From: an uncultured Collinsella sp.
GTDB lineage: Bacteria > Actinomycetota > Coriobacteriia > Coriobacteriales > Coriobacteriaceae
Direction: 5' to 3'
Length of the DNA: 47,449 bases
NCBI GenBank assembly: GCA_902495085.1
Contig: CABUWA010000002.1
Coordinates: 1 to 47,449, forward strand
Each line of letters opens with the position of its first letter. The first letter of the stretch is position 1. A program made the position numbers and the translations under genes. Positions 10,001-18,228 of the stretch are shown here, piece after piece. The notes beneath the pieces are model-generated. The model was not told the origin of the DNA. It did no database searches and was given only the letters and a program-made list of their open reading frames with translations.

Positions 10001-10819
10001 ATGGCTGAGATGACGCTCGAGGGTGTGGACGCTCGTCCCGAGGACTCTGCGTTTGCCCTGGGCCGCGTGCATTCGATTGAGACGATGGGTACGGTCGACG
10101 GTCCCGGCATCCGCTTTGTGGTGTTTGTTCAGGGCTGCCCCATGCGCTGCGCGTATTGCCACAATCCCGATACCTGGTCGGTTAACGGCGGCACCATGGT
10201 GACCGTCGAGCACCTGATGGACGAGTTCCAGAGCAACCATGAGTTTTACCGCAGCGGCGGTATTACGGTATCCGGCGGCGAGCCGCTCCTGCAGCCTGAG
10301 TTTTTGGCCGACCTGTTCCGCGCCATGCACAACAACCCCGATGGTCGCGTGCACACCTGCTTGGATAGCTGCGGCTATGCGTTCGACCCCGCGCATCCCG
10401 AGAAGTTCGATGCCGTACTCAACGAGACCGATATGGTGCTGCTCGACATTAAACACGCCGATCCCGTCGAGCATAAAAAGCTGACCGGTTGCGATCCCGC
10501 ACGCATTCTGGCGTTTGGTGATGAGCTTGCGCGCCGCAAGATTAAGGTCGTTATCCGCCACGTGGTGGTGCCGGGCATTACCGATACGGTTGAGGAGTGC
10601 GAGGCGCTCGGCCGCCTCATCGCCCCGTGGCACAACGTGGTGGGCCTGGAAATGCTGCCGTATCACACGATGGGTGTCGTCAAGTACGAGCAATTGGGCA
10701 TTCCCTATAAGCTCGAGGGCGTTCCACAGATGGATACCGCGCGCATGCCCGAGCTGCGCAGCGCCGTCATGACGGGCATGAAAAAGCGCCGCGCGGAACT
10801 CAAAAACGCCATCGGCTAG
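10001..10819 (+). CDS. pflA: Pyruvate formate-lyase activating enzyme
   Basis: A 272-residue radical SAM enzyme that abstracts hydrogen from the PFL glycine to make the active radical. The cluster motif CPMRCAYC gives Cys46, Cys50 and Cys53. It is preceded by GTVDGPGIRFVVFVQG and followed by GGITVSGGEPLLQPEF (the GGE motif) and HTCLDSCG, all close to E. coli PflA. The N-terminus is about 20 residues longer than E. coli PflA. ATG 10001 has AAGG eight bases upstream; ATG 9980 is an alternative. The gene is monocistronic here and over 7 kb from pflB, which is unusual because pflA normally follows pflB. It should act on the separate glycyl-radical subunit encoded at 2512. Confidence 0.93.
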   Translation: MAEMTLEGVDARPEDSAFALGRVHSIETMGTVDGPGIRFVVFVQGCPMRCAYCHNPDTWSVNGGTMVTVEHLMDEFQSNHEFYRSGGITVSGGEPLLQPEFLADLFRAMHNNPDGRVHTCLDSCGYAFDPAHPEKFDAVLNETDMVLLDIKHADPVEHKKLTGCDPARILAFGDELARRKIKVVIRHVVVPGITDTVEECEALGRLIAPWHNVVGLEMLPYHTMGVVKYEQLGIPYKLEGVPQMDTARMPELRSAVMTGMKKRRAELKNAIG

Positions 10820-10839
10820 CGAGCCATTTTCTCCCCCAA

Positions 10840-10874
10840 GGGCACTCATTGGGGACAGACTTAAATGAGTGCCC
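10840..10874 (+). repeat. GGGACAG-loop hairpin repeat, copy 1
   Basis: GGGCACTCATT (10840-10850) and AATGAGTGCCC (10864-10874) form a perfect 11-bp stem around GGGGACAGACTTA. It lies 20 bases after the pflA stop. Hairpins with a similar GGGACAG loop but different arms occur at 22865, 33416 and 34624. Confidence 0.6.
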
Positions 10875-10910
10875 CCGGGCACCTAGTTGATTGCTAAAGA
10901 GCCCCGTCAA

Positions 10911-10974
10911 GTTGCGGTGGAATAGTTCTTGTGTATCGGCTTATGCCGCCCAAACAGGAACTATTTCACCGCAA
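10911..10974 (+). repeat. GTTGCGGTG palindrome, copy 1
   Basis: TTGCGGTGGAATAGTTCTTGT (10912-10932) pairs with 10954-10974 over 21 positions; the two non-canonical positions are G.U in a plus-strand RNA. Sister copies lie at 26811, 28033 and 35677. It sits between pflA and the beta-lactamase-fold gene. The flanking stretch 10820-11134 holds no gene. Confidence 0.65.
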
Positions 10975-11134
10975 GTGCAATTTGGGTAGAGATGCGCAAC
11001 AGAACCGCGCCATTTGGATAAATACGCTTGTGGTTTCTTTAAAAACACCTTAAACGCCGCTGAATATCTTTGGAAAGAAATGCCTGCTCGGTATTATGCT
11101 GCTCGTATATAAACGGTAGCAGTCAGGAGACCAC

Positions 11135-12253
11135 GTGCGAAACAACGCATCGCGGGACGAGTATGTGCCGCAGCATGGCAGCAGATATGAGACGAAGGGC
11201 ACGCCTTCGCGTGGCCTCGCTGCCACTCGCATCCGCGTGACGAAGATTGCCGCCATTGGGATGCTAACGTTGGCGGTTATTATCCTCGGAATTACCGCCA
11301 AAACCTACGCGTCGGAGCGAATGGCACACTCAGATGCGTCAACGGTACAGATGCAAAACAAAAAGGTCTCTGAAGCTAAAGCCACCGCAAGTCAAACCCT
11401 GTCGACAGCGAGCCTTAAGACGAGGCTTTCGAAGGCGGACTTTAACGATATTCCCTCAGGCGATACCGTGCAGACCTTCTCATTGGTTGATGATCAGATC
11501 CCCGCCCTGGAGGATGGGAGCCTCGCCGCGCTCCAAGATGCCCTTGATCAGGCCCAGGAATTGGGCGATGTGGGCGTGGTGTTTTACGATTTGTCGAGCG
11601 GCAAGGGCGTGACGTATAACGCCGATGTCGAGGTTTACGGCGCGAGTAGCTACAAGGCACTCTATGCGTTGTACATCTGCGAATCCCTGGTCGAGACGGG
11701 TCAGGTCTCACTCGATGATTCCCTTGGCACCTATGGTGGCTATAACATGGGCTGGCAGACGGTGCGCGACCTAATCGAGGCCGCGGTCGTTAATTCGGAT
11801 AACGATTCGTTTATTGCGTTACGCGCGGCGTTTGACCATGCCGGTTACGAGGATTGGATTGTCAGTCTTGGCATCGATTACGATACCGCGCTCGATCCGA
11901 TGAGTGATTTTCCCACCTATTGCCCGCGCACCTCGACCAAGTTGTGGCGCGAGATGAGCGAGTATTTGAGCTGTGGCAGCGAGGCCTCCCAGTGGTTATC
12001 TGAACTGTTGTCATCAACATCGCGCTCATTTATCCGTGATGGGATTGCGGACGACCAAGCCTTGGTGCGCAACAAGGCAGGCTGGATTAGCGAGGATGGT
12101 TGCTATTCGACATGCGATGCGGGCCTTATCGACATCGATGGCCGTACCTATGTCATGAGCATCATGACATCGATGCCGTGGAGCGACCACTCGAGCGAGG
12201 CTGTGGCCGCGATTGCAAAGGCGCTCTTTGATGTGCGGTCCTCGTTGGCCTAG
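11135..12253 (+). CDS. Membrane-anchored beta-lactamase-fold serine hydrolase
   Basis: A 372-residue protein with a basic N-terminus, one membrane segment (~37-55, IAAIGMLTLAVIILGI) and a long linker rich in Ala, Ser and Lys. An extracytoplasmic domain starts near residue 145. It carries the class A beta-lactamase/PBP motif series: SxxK at Ser171-Lys174 (GASSYKAL), SDN at 221-223, and KAG at 314-316 in the place of KTG. This suits a penicillin-recognising serine hydrolase of the beta-lactamase2 type, which may be a cell-wall enzyme and not a resistance enzyme. Start GTG 11135 has CAGGAGA upstream. It stands alone, 79 bases before mtnN. Substrate unknown. Confidence 0.75.
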   Translation: MRNNASRDEYVPQHGSRYETKGTPSRGLAATRIRVTKIAAIGMLTLAVIILGITAKTYASERMAHSDASTVQMQNKKVSEAKATASQTLSTASLKTRLSKADFNDIPSGDTVQTFSLVDDQIPALEDGSLAALQDALDQAQELGDVGVVFYDLSSGKGVTYNADVEVYGASSYKALYALYICESLVETGQVSLDDSLGTYGGYNMGWQTVRDLIEAAVVNSDNDSFIALRAAFDHAGYEDWIVSLGIDYDTALDPMSDFPTYCPRTSTKLWREMSEYLSCGSEASQWLSELLSSTSRSFIRDGIADDQALVRNKAGWISEDGCYSTCDAGLIDIDGRTYVMSIMTSMPWSDHSSEAVAAIAKALFDVRSSLA

Positions 12254-12332
12254 CGACTTCGTAAAAAGTGAAAGATCCAAAATGCTGGTACCATACCGTG
12301 GATAAGCAATTTGTACGGATTTGGGGGATGGC

Positions 12333-13070
12333 ATGGCAACCATCGCGATCATAGGCGCACTCGAAAAAGAGGTTGCGCAGATTAAGGAAGAACTGAGTGG
12401 CGCGCATGAGGCGCAGGAGGCGGGCTTGACCGTTGTGAGCGGCGAGCTTGACGGTCTGACGGTGGTCGCCACGACCGCTGGCATGGGTACCGTGAACGCC
12501 GCTGCCGCAACGCAGCATCTCATCAGCAAATACGCTCCGCAGGCCGTTGTGTTTTCGGGTATCGCGGGAGGCCTAAACCCTAAACTGCATATTAACGACG
12601 TGGTTATAGGCAAGTGCCTGCGCTATCTTGATACCGATACGGCACTCATCGCCGAGTCTGCGCCGGGGCTCGAGGAGTTTGTCTCGACGCCGGCGTTGGC
12701 TGATGTTGCCGCCGCCGTGCTTGCCGAGCATGGATTTGTGGATGCCTCGGCGGATAAGACTTCTACTGAGAAGGACCCCAAACAGTTCCTGTGTGGCACT
12801 ATCGCCACGGGTGACCGCTTTGTTACGGGTGACGCCATGCGTAACGCTGCTATTGAGGCCACGCATGCCGATTGCGTCGAGATGGAGGGCGCGGCAATTG
12901 CGCACATCGCGGCCAAGAATGGTGTCGATTGCCTGGTGCTGCGCGCTATCAGCGATAATTGTGACGAGGCATATGACGCGTTTTGTGAGCGCGAGTTCGA
13001 TCTGGATGAGTACGCTCGTACCGCGAGCGGCATCACGCTGGACATCGTTCGTCGTATCGCCGCCGCGTAA
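12333..13070 (+). CDS. mtnN: 5'-methylthioadenosine/S-adenosylhomocysteine nucleosidase
   Basis: A 245-residue cytoplasmic enzyme that hydrolyses MTA, SAH and 5'-deoxyadenosine to adenine and the thioribose or ribose product. Motifs: IAIIGALEKEV at the N-terminus with the conserved Glu pair, TTAGMGTVNAAAATQ, FSGIAGGL, DCVEMEGAAIA with the nucleoside-binding MEG, and RAISDN with the catalytic Asp. ATG 12333 is preferred over the in-frame TTG at 12321, with GGGGGAT just upstream. Radical SAM enzymes in this window (the PFL activase and the protein at 35784) can release 5'-deoxyadenosine, which this enzyme clears; that link is inference. Confidence 0.92.
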   Translation: MATIAIIGALEKEVAQIKEELSGAHEAQEAGLTVVSGELDGLTVVATTAGMGTVNAAAATQHLISKYAPQAVVFSGIAGGLNPKLHINDVVIGKCLRYLDTDTALIAESAPGLEEFVSTPALADVAAAVLAEHGFVDASADKTSTEKDPKQFLCGTIATGDRFVTGDAMRNAAIEATHADCVEMEGAAIAHIAAKNGVDCLVLRAISDNCDEAYDAFCEREFDLDEYARTASGITLDIVRRIAAA

Positions 13071-13112
13071 TAGCGCGCCCGTTTTGTAAAAACCTACGAC
13101 CAAGGAGTGTCC

Positions 13113-13703
13113 ATGGCCGATTCCATTAACTACCAGCTTGCCAAGTTCGTTGCCAGCTATGGCAAGGTTTCGCAGATTCCCGAGTCCACCTGCCCCGAGG
13201 TGAGCTTCGTCGGCCGCTCCAACGTGGGCAAGTCGTCAATCATGAACAAGCTTTTTGGCCGCAAAAACCTGGTCAAGGTTTCGAGCGCGCCGGGCAAGAC
13301 GAGCAACATCAACTTCTTTGAGGCTGACGACGTGCACTTCGTCGACCTGCCGGGCTATGGTTTCGCCCGTCGTTCCAAGGCCGAGCGCGACCGTTGGGCC
13401 GAGCTCATCGGCGACTTCTTCGACTCCGAGCGCAGCTTTAACCTGGTTGTATCGCTGGTGGACATTCGCCACGACCCGAGCAAGCTCGACCATGACATGA
13501 TCGACTACCTGCAGGGCAACGAGTTCAACTTTATCGTCTGCCTCACCAAGGCCGACAAGCTCAGCCGCACCCAACAGGCCCGCCAGGCAGCAGCCATCAA
13601 AAAGCAGCTCAACGTCCCTGCCGAGAACGTGATCATCACAAGCTCCCAGACCGGTACCGGCATCGACGAGCTCAAAAAGCACATCGCCGAAGCCTGCCTC
13701 TAG
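13113..13703 (+). CDS. engB: Ribosome biogenesis GTPase EngB (YsxC/YihA)
   Basis: A 196-residue GTPase needed for assembly of the large ribosomal subunit. The G motifs stand in order: FVGRSNVGKSS (P-loop), APGKTSNINFF (G2), DLPGYGFA (G3), CLTKADKL (G4) and ITSSQTGTG (G5). AAGGAG at 13102-13107 supports ATG 13113. It follows mtnN after 42 bases on the same strand, so the two are probably co-transcribed. The length is normal for the family. Confidence 0.95.
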   Translation: MADSINYQLAKFVASYGKVSQIPESTCPEVSFVGRSNVGKSSIMNKLFGRKNLVKVSSAPGKTSNINFFEADDVHFVDLPGYGFARRSKAERDRWAELIGDFFDSERSFNLVVSLVDIRHDPSKLDHDMIDYLQGNEFNFIVCLTKADKLSRTQQARQAAAIKKQLNVPAENVIITSSQTGTGIDELKKHIAEACL

Positions 13704-13706
13704 TAA

Positions 13707-13729
13707 GGGCTCCAGCCTAGCAAGAGCCC
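13707..13729 (+). terminator. Hairpin just after engB
   Basis: GGGCTC (13707-13712) pairs with GAGCCC (13724-13729) and is followed by an A-rich stretch, not a T-run. It is a weak terminator candidate. Confidence 0.35.
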
Positions 13730-13781
13730 CTATCAATAAAAAGCCATAATTTCAGCCCGGCGCCCCTTCAAAGCGTGGGTC

Positions 13782-13968
13782 CCTGTAGACATCGCTAGCT
13801 ACGTTGCCATAGGGCCACCCGGGGGCATCCCCTTAAAAACATTCCGCAGCACGAGGCCCGCTTATCCGCAGCTCCGAAGGAGCAGGATAAGCGGGCCTCA
13901 AGTGCGAGGACGTTTTTAAGGGGATGCCCCCGGGTGGCCCGGGCAGACCGATCGACGATGTCTACAGG
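13782..13968 (-). ncRNA. Nested-hairpin element B (3' of thrB)
   Basis: Read on the minus strand this follows thrB. The outer arms 13812-13840 and 13912-13940 match perfectly over 29 bp. The minus-strand cores are CGTCCTCGCACTTG (complement of 13899-13912) and CGTGCTGCGGAATG (complement of 13840-13853). The inner stem has GGCCCGCTTATCC and its complement, capped by GCTCC-ttc-GGAGC. Outside the main arms a second 13-bp inverted repeat, CCTGTAGACATCG (13782-13794) with 13956-13968, overlaps the thrB stop codon. It lies between the convergent engB and thrB genes. Confidence 0.6.
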
Positions 13969-14843
13969 TACTCGATCTGAGCGCCTTCCGTGTCGCACGT
14001 CAGAATGTGCGTGTCGCACTTGGGGAACTGCTCACGCAGCTTGACCTGCAGGAACTTTGCCACGATGGTGTCGTCAGTCACGGCCATGAGGGTCGAGCCG
14101 GAGCCGCTGATCCAGATGGTCTTGGCGCCTCCGTTAAGGCAGGTGTCGCGCACGGCGTTGTAGTCGGGGATGAGGCGGCGGCGATAGGGTTCCTGGATGC
14201 GGTCGTCGTTGGCGGCGGCAATCAGGTCAAGGTCGCCGGTTTCCAGGCCGCGCGTCATGCCGGCGATGCGGCCCATTTGCCATACGGCGGTGGAGAGTGG
14301 AATCTCCTGCGGCACAACCTTGCGCGCTTCGCTCGTATGCACCTCGTAGGGCGGAATCACGGTAATAAAACGCAAGCGATCGCTCACCTCGTAGCGCAGG
14401 CACTGGGGCAGCGAGTCGGTCGGCGTAAAGGAGCAGACGGCGCCGCCCAGGATGGCGGGGGCGACGTTATCGGGATGGCCCTCGACCTCGGTGGCAATGC
14501 GGACGAGCTCGGCACGGTCGACGGTGTGGCCCGTCAGCGCGGCGGCCGCCATAATGCCGGCGACGACGCAGGTGGAGCTGGAACCCAGGCCGCGGGCGAC
14601 GGGCACGTCGGTTTGAATGTCGATGGCAACGGGGAAAGCCGGCTCGCCCCACGCGGCCAGAGCATCGACAAAGCTCACATAGACCAGGTTATTCTCGTTT
14701 TGGAACTCCTCGGGGCAGCCCGTGATGGTGAGCTTGTCGGCGCGCTCGAAGGTGAAGTGCGAGTAGAGGCTGACGGCCATGCCGAGGGTGTCGTAGCCGA
14801 TGCCTAGGTTGGCGCTGGTTGCTGGGACGGTGATTTTGATCAT
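13962..14843 (-). CDS. thrB: Homoserine kinase
   Basis: A 293-residue GHMP-family kinase that phosphorylates L-homoserine for threonine synthesis. The N-terminus MIKITVPATSANLGIGYDTLG and the ATP-binding PVARGLGSSST loop are diagnostic. EGHPDNVAPAILGG and the late ISGSGSTLMA complete the family pattern. The frame opens further upstream, but AGGAGG six bases before the ATG at 14843 fixes the start. It lies downstream of thrC, separated by a terminator and a large palindrome, so it may have its own promoter or rely on read-through. Its stop codon falls inside the outer arm of nested-hairpin element B. Confidence 0.94.
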   Translation of the reverse strand: MIKITVPATSANLGIGYDTLGMAVSLYSHFTFERADKLTITGCPEEFQNENNLVYVSFVDALAAWGEPAFPVAIDIQTDVPVARGLGSSSTCVVAGIMAAAALTGHTVDRAELVRIATEVEGHPDNVAPAILGGAVCSFTPTDSLPQCLRYEVSDRLRFITVIPPYEVHTSEARKVVPQEIPLSTAVWQMGRIAGMTRGLETGDLDLIAAANDDRIQEPYRRRLIPDYNAVRDTCLNGGAKTIWISGSGSTLMAVTDDTIVAKFLQVKLREQFPKCDTHILTCDTEGAQIEYL

Positions 14844-14857
14844 GTGGGTCCTCCTGG

Positions 14858-14969
14858 GCGGGTCTGGCCGTTTAGTTCGCTGCTCGGGCAGTCCTGGCTC
14901 GCTCGGAAAGCACATTAAGTGCTTTCCGGCTCGTGCGGAACTCGCGACGAACTAAACGGCCAGACCCGC
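14858..14969 (-). repeat. Large palindrome between thrC and thrB
   Basis: Perfect 22-bp arms: 14858-14879 (GCGGGTCTGGCCGTTTAGTT...) and 14948-14969. Inside is a second perfect 10-bp stem, CGGAAAGCAC (14904-14913) with GTGCTTTCCG (14919-14928). In the thrB transcript the 3' foot of the structure abuts the AGGAGG ribosome binding site, so it could mask or present that site. It resembles the nested elements in layout but lacks their conserved cores. Confidence 0.6.
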
Positions 14970-15012
14970 TCGCATGCTCGTCATCATCCCGAAAGCTAAA
15001 TAAAAAGAAGGT

Positions 15013-15032
15013 GCGCCGGCTTTCGCCGGCGC
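15013..15032 (-). terminator. Terminator after thrC
   Basis: GCGCCGGC-gaaa-GCCGGCGC on the minus strand, followed by ACCTTCTTTTTATTT, a good intrinsic terminator 12 bases past the thrC stop. Confidence 0.8.
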
Positions 15033-15044
15033 TTAATAAGGGGT

Positions 15045-16562
15045 TTAGTTGGTAGCCATCTTTTTTGCAGCCTGCTCTACGTAATTGGCCATGTCGGCTA
15101 CGTCGCAGACGTCTTCGAAGCGGACGGGTTTGGATTCGAGTTCGGCGAGCTGGGTCGGGGCGACCGTGTTGGTGGCCTGCTCGAGTACACGCATAGCCTC
15201 AAAATCATCCTCGGGAACGTCGAGGCCCAGGGCGTCGCAGCAGGCGCGCGGGAACTTGTAGGGGCTGGCGGTCGAAAGCAGCACGCGGGCCTTGGCGCCT
15301 TCGGCGGGAGCGACCTGCTCAAAGACGTGATAGCCGCAAGCGGTGTGCGGGTCGATCACGTAGCCATTTGCGTCCCAGCAGCTCTTGATGGCAGCGCGGA
15401 CCTCGTCCTCGCTGGCCCAACCGCAGCCAAAGACGCTCTGAATCTTTGCCAGCAGGTCGGCGGGAACCTCGTAGCGACCAGTCTGTGCCAGCTGCTCCAT
15501 AAGGCCGGCAACGAGTTCGCAGTCGCCATCGGACAGGAAGTAGAGCATGCGCTCGAGGTTGGAGCTGATGAGGATATCCATCGACGGCGAGATGGTCGTG
15601 AAGAACGGGCGGTTACGGTCGTAAACGCCGGTGGTCAGGAAGTCGGCAAGCACGTTGTTCTTGTCGCTCGCCACGACGAGCTTGGCGACGGGCAGACCCA
15701 TGCGCTTGGCGTAGTAGCCGGCCAGGATATCGCCAAAATTGCCGGTCGGTACGCAGAACTCCACGGCGTCGCCGGCCTCGATGGCGCCGGCGCGCAGCAG
15801 CTGCGCATAGGCGGCAAAGTAGTAGACGACCTGCGGTACCAGGCGGCCGACGTTGATGGAGTTGGCGCTCGAAAGCACCGTGCCGGCGGCCTCCAGACGC
15901 TCGGCAAGCTCCTTATCAGCAAAGATGCGCTTGACGGCGCTCTGGGCGTCGTCAAAGTTGCCGCGGATACCGCAGACGGCGACGTTGTCGCCCTCCTGCG
16001 TGGACATCTGCAGGTTCTGGACGCGGCTGACCTTGCCCTCGGGATAAAAGACGGTGATGCCTGTGCCCGGAGCGTCGGCAAAACCGGCGAGCGCGGCCTT
16101 GCCGGTGTCGCCCGACGTGGCGGTGACGATCATGATGCGCTCGGCGCCGCCGTCCTTGGCGGAAGTGCGGGCCATGAGGCGGGGGAGCATCTGCAGGGCG
16201 ACGTCCTTGAAGGCACTCGTGGGACCGCCAAAGAGCTCCATCACATAGGTCTGAGGGGCGTCGGCGCCCGGCGCAGCGTCGAGTTTGACGAGTGGCGTAA
16301 CCTCTTCACTCGCGAACGTGCCGCGGTATGCCTCGTCGACACACGCCGAAATTTCTTCGGCCGTGTAATCATTCAGTAACATTCCCAACACATCTTGAGC
16401 GATTTCAAAGTACGATTTATCTGCAAGCGAGCTGATATCGACCTGCTGGGTGCCGAGCTCGTCCGAGACAAACAAACCCCCGTCGGGAGCGATGCCGGTG
16501 CGGATTGCCACCTTACTTGAGCACGATAAAGTGCGTCCTCGTGTACTATGATAAGTTCCCAT
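15045..16562 (-). CDS. thrC: Threonine synthase
   Basis: A 505-residue PLP enzyme that turns O-phosphohomoserine into threonine. It begins MGTYHSTRG and carries the PLP lysine in GGPTSAFKDVALQMLP, the ATSGDTGKAAL phosphate loop, and FCVPTGNFGDILAGYYAK. Length and order fit the long, E. coli/yeast-type threonine synthase. I start at the ATG at 16562, the homologous start with GGAG upstream; the frame continues 15 codons further up without support. It diverges from lysC, with only 104 bases between their start codons, so the two share a regulatory region. No threonine or lysine leader peptide or lysine riboswitch was seen there. Confidence 0.94.
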   Translation of the reverse strand: MGTYHSTRGRTLSCSSKVAIRTGIAPDGGLFVSDELGTQQVDISSLADKSYFEIAQDVLGMLLNDYTAEEISACVDEAYRGTFASEEVTPLVKLDAAPGADAPQTYVMELFGGPTSAFKDVALQMLPRLMARTSAKDGGAERIMIVTATSGDTGKAALAGFADAPGTGITVFYPEGKVSRVQNLQMSTQEGDNVAVCGIRGNFDDAQSAVKRIFADKELAERLEAAGTVLSSANSINVGRLVPQVVYYFAAYAQLLRAGAIEAGDAVEFCVPTGNFGDILAGYYAKRMGLPVAKLVVASDKNNVLADFLTTGVYDRNRPFFTTISPSMDILISSNLERMLYFLSDGDCELVAGLMEQLAQTGRYEVPADLLAKIQSVFGCGWASEDEVRAAIKSCWDANGYVIDPHTACGYHVFEQVAPAEGAKARVLLSTASPYKFPRACCDALGLDVPEDDFEAMRVLEQATNTVAPTQLAELESKPVRFEDVCDVADMANYVEQAAKKMATN

Positions 16563-16666
16563 ATAACACTGCTCCTCGGATGCCTTGGTCCCAATCGGTG
16601 AAACCATGGTATCAGAGCACGCAAAATAGGTTCGCAGAGGCTTTTTAGAAAGGTAACCTCCAGCCC

Positions 16667-18055
16667 ATGATTAAGATTGCCAAGTTTGGCGGCTCGTCGG
16701 TCGCCGACGCCGAACACTTTAAGAAGATTAAGGCCATCGTCGATGCCGACCCGGCTCGCCGTTTTGTGGTGGTTTCCGCCTGCGGTCGCCGCTTTAAGGG
16801 CGACACCAAGGTGACTGACCTGCTCTACCTGGTTAATGCGCACGTTAAGTACCACGTGTCGTGTGAGGAGCTGCTCGAGGACATTGGCCAGCGCTACTTT
16901 GATATTGCTGACGAGTTGGAGCTTACCTATCCCATCCGCGAAGAGTTTGCGGCCTTTGCCGAGCGTGCTCGCTCCGGTGGCTACTCTACTGAGGAGCTTG
17001 TGAGCCGTGGCGAGTACTTCACCGCTCGCCTGATGGCCGAGTACTTGGGTCTGCCGTTCCTGGACGCCGCGACGGTTGTGGCGTTCCATCACGACGGTAC
17101 GCTAAGCATGAATCGCACCTCCGAGCTGGTGCAGGAGTACGGCCAGCAGGGCGGCTTTGTTATGCCCGGTTTCTACGGCGCGACGCGTGAGGGCCAGATC
17201 AAGCTGCTCGATCGTGGCGGCGGCGATATCTCGGGTTCGATTCTGGCCAAGTGCCTGGGCGCCGACCTGTACGAGAACTGGACCGACGTCTCGGGTTTCT
17301 ATTCTGCCGATCCGCGTATTGTTCCCGAGGCTCAGCCCATTGCGCGCGTTACCTACGAGGAGCTGCGCGAGCTTTCGTACATGGGCGCGAGCGTCCTGCA
17401 CGAGGAGGCCGTGTTCCCCGTGCGTGAGGCGGGCATTCCGCTGGTCATCAAGAACACCAATGCGCCGCAGGACCCCGGCACCATCATTAGCGAGACGGCT
17501 GATGAGGGTGAGGCGGAGCCCATCATTACCGGCGTGACCGGCAAGCGCGGCTTTGTCGCCATCAACGTTGCCCGCGACCGCACCAAGCCCCGCGTCGGCT
17601 TTATGCGCCGTGCGCTTTCGGTGTTCGAGCGCTATGACGTTTCCGTCGAGCACATGCCCACCGGTGTCGACCGCTTTGGCGCCGTGGTGCAGGAGCAGGA
17701 TGTGCACGACTCGCTTTACTCGCTCGTGGGCGACATTCAGCAGGAGGTCGAGCCGCTCGAGATCGAGGTTGTCGAGGGTCTGGCACTTATCGCGACCGTC
17801 GGCCGTAACCTGCGCGGTCGTGCCGGCATTTCTGGTCACCTGTTTGGCATGCTTGGCCAGGCCGGCGTGAGCGTGCGCATGATCTCGCAGAGCTGTGACG
17901 AGATCAACATCATTATCGGTGTCGAGGAGAAGGACTTCGACTTGGCGATTCAGACCATTTACCGTGCCTTCTCCGACGAAAACGGCATTGTGAAGGTCTC
18001 CGACCTGGAGGCTCCCACGCCGGTCGACCCCGCTCTGGCCGCGCTCAAAAAATAG
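16667..18055 (+). CDS. lysC: Aspartate kinase
   Basis: A 462-residue kinase for the first step of aspartate-family amino-acid synthesis. The N-terminus IAKFGGSSVADAEHF is the KFGG substrate/ATP motif. MPGFYGATREG, LDRGGGDISGS and ENWTDVSGFYSADPRIV follow in the kinase domain. The C-terminal ~150 residues form two ACT domains (FVAINVARD..., LALIATVG..., MISQSCDEINIIIGV) that usually bind the feedback amino acid. It is not fused to homoserine dehydrogenase. It lies upstream of asd, with a strong terminator between, and divergent from thrC. AGAAAGG lies upstream of ATG 16667 at a somewhat long distance. Confidence 0.94.
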   Translation: MIKIAKFGGSSVADAEHFKKIKAIVDADPARRFVVVSACGRRFKGDTKVTDLLYLVNAHVKYHVSCEELLEDIGQRYFDIADELELTYPIREEFAAFAERARSGGYSTEELVSRGEYFTARLMAEYLGLPFLDAATVVAFHHDGTLSMNRTSELVQEYGQQGGFVMPGFYGATREGQIKLLDRGGGDISGSILAKCLGADLYENWTDVSGFYSADPRIVPEAQPIARVTYEELRELSYMGASVLHEEAVFPVREAGIPLVIKNTNAPQDPGTIISETADEGEAEPIITGVTGKRGFVAINVARDRTKPRVGFMRRALSVFERYDVSVEHMPTGVDRFGAVVQEQDVHDSLYSLVGDIQQEVEPLEIEVVEGLALIATVGRNLRGRAGISGHLFGMLGQAGVSVRMISQSCDEINIIIGVEEKDFDLAIQTIYRAFSDENGIVKVSDLEAPTPVDPALAALKK

Positions 18056-18065
18056 CGACTGCTTG

Positions 18066-18154
18066 GTAGATTTTTGGGTCGTGTTTCAAAAATCTACGGT
18101 GGGGCGTTTCATTTCGGTTTCGTTTCGACGGGGCGGGTTTCGTGCCCGCCCCGT
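18066..18154 (+). terminator. Hairpin and terminator after lysC
   Basis: A perfect 11-bp hairpin, GTAGATTTTTG (18066-18076) with CAAAAATCTAC (18087-18097), is followed by a GC-rich stem, ACGGGGCGGG (18128-18137) with CCCGCCCCGT (18145-18154), then tcttgtat. The second is a likely intrinsic terminator between lysC and asd. Confidence 0.7.
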
Positions 18155-18228
18155 TCTTGTATACACTGGCAACAATAATTGGCCTGCTCGGCATGCGGGC
18201 AAAAGCCACAGCCTTTAAAGGGGGAAGC

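Noticed and set aside
16563..16666. Lysine riboswitch or threonine attenuator between thrC and lysC
   Set aside because: The gap is 104 bases, too short for a lysine riboswitch, and holds no regulatory leader peptide with Thr/Ile codons followed by a terminator.
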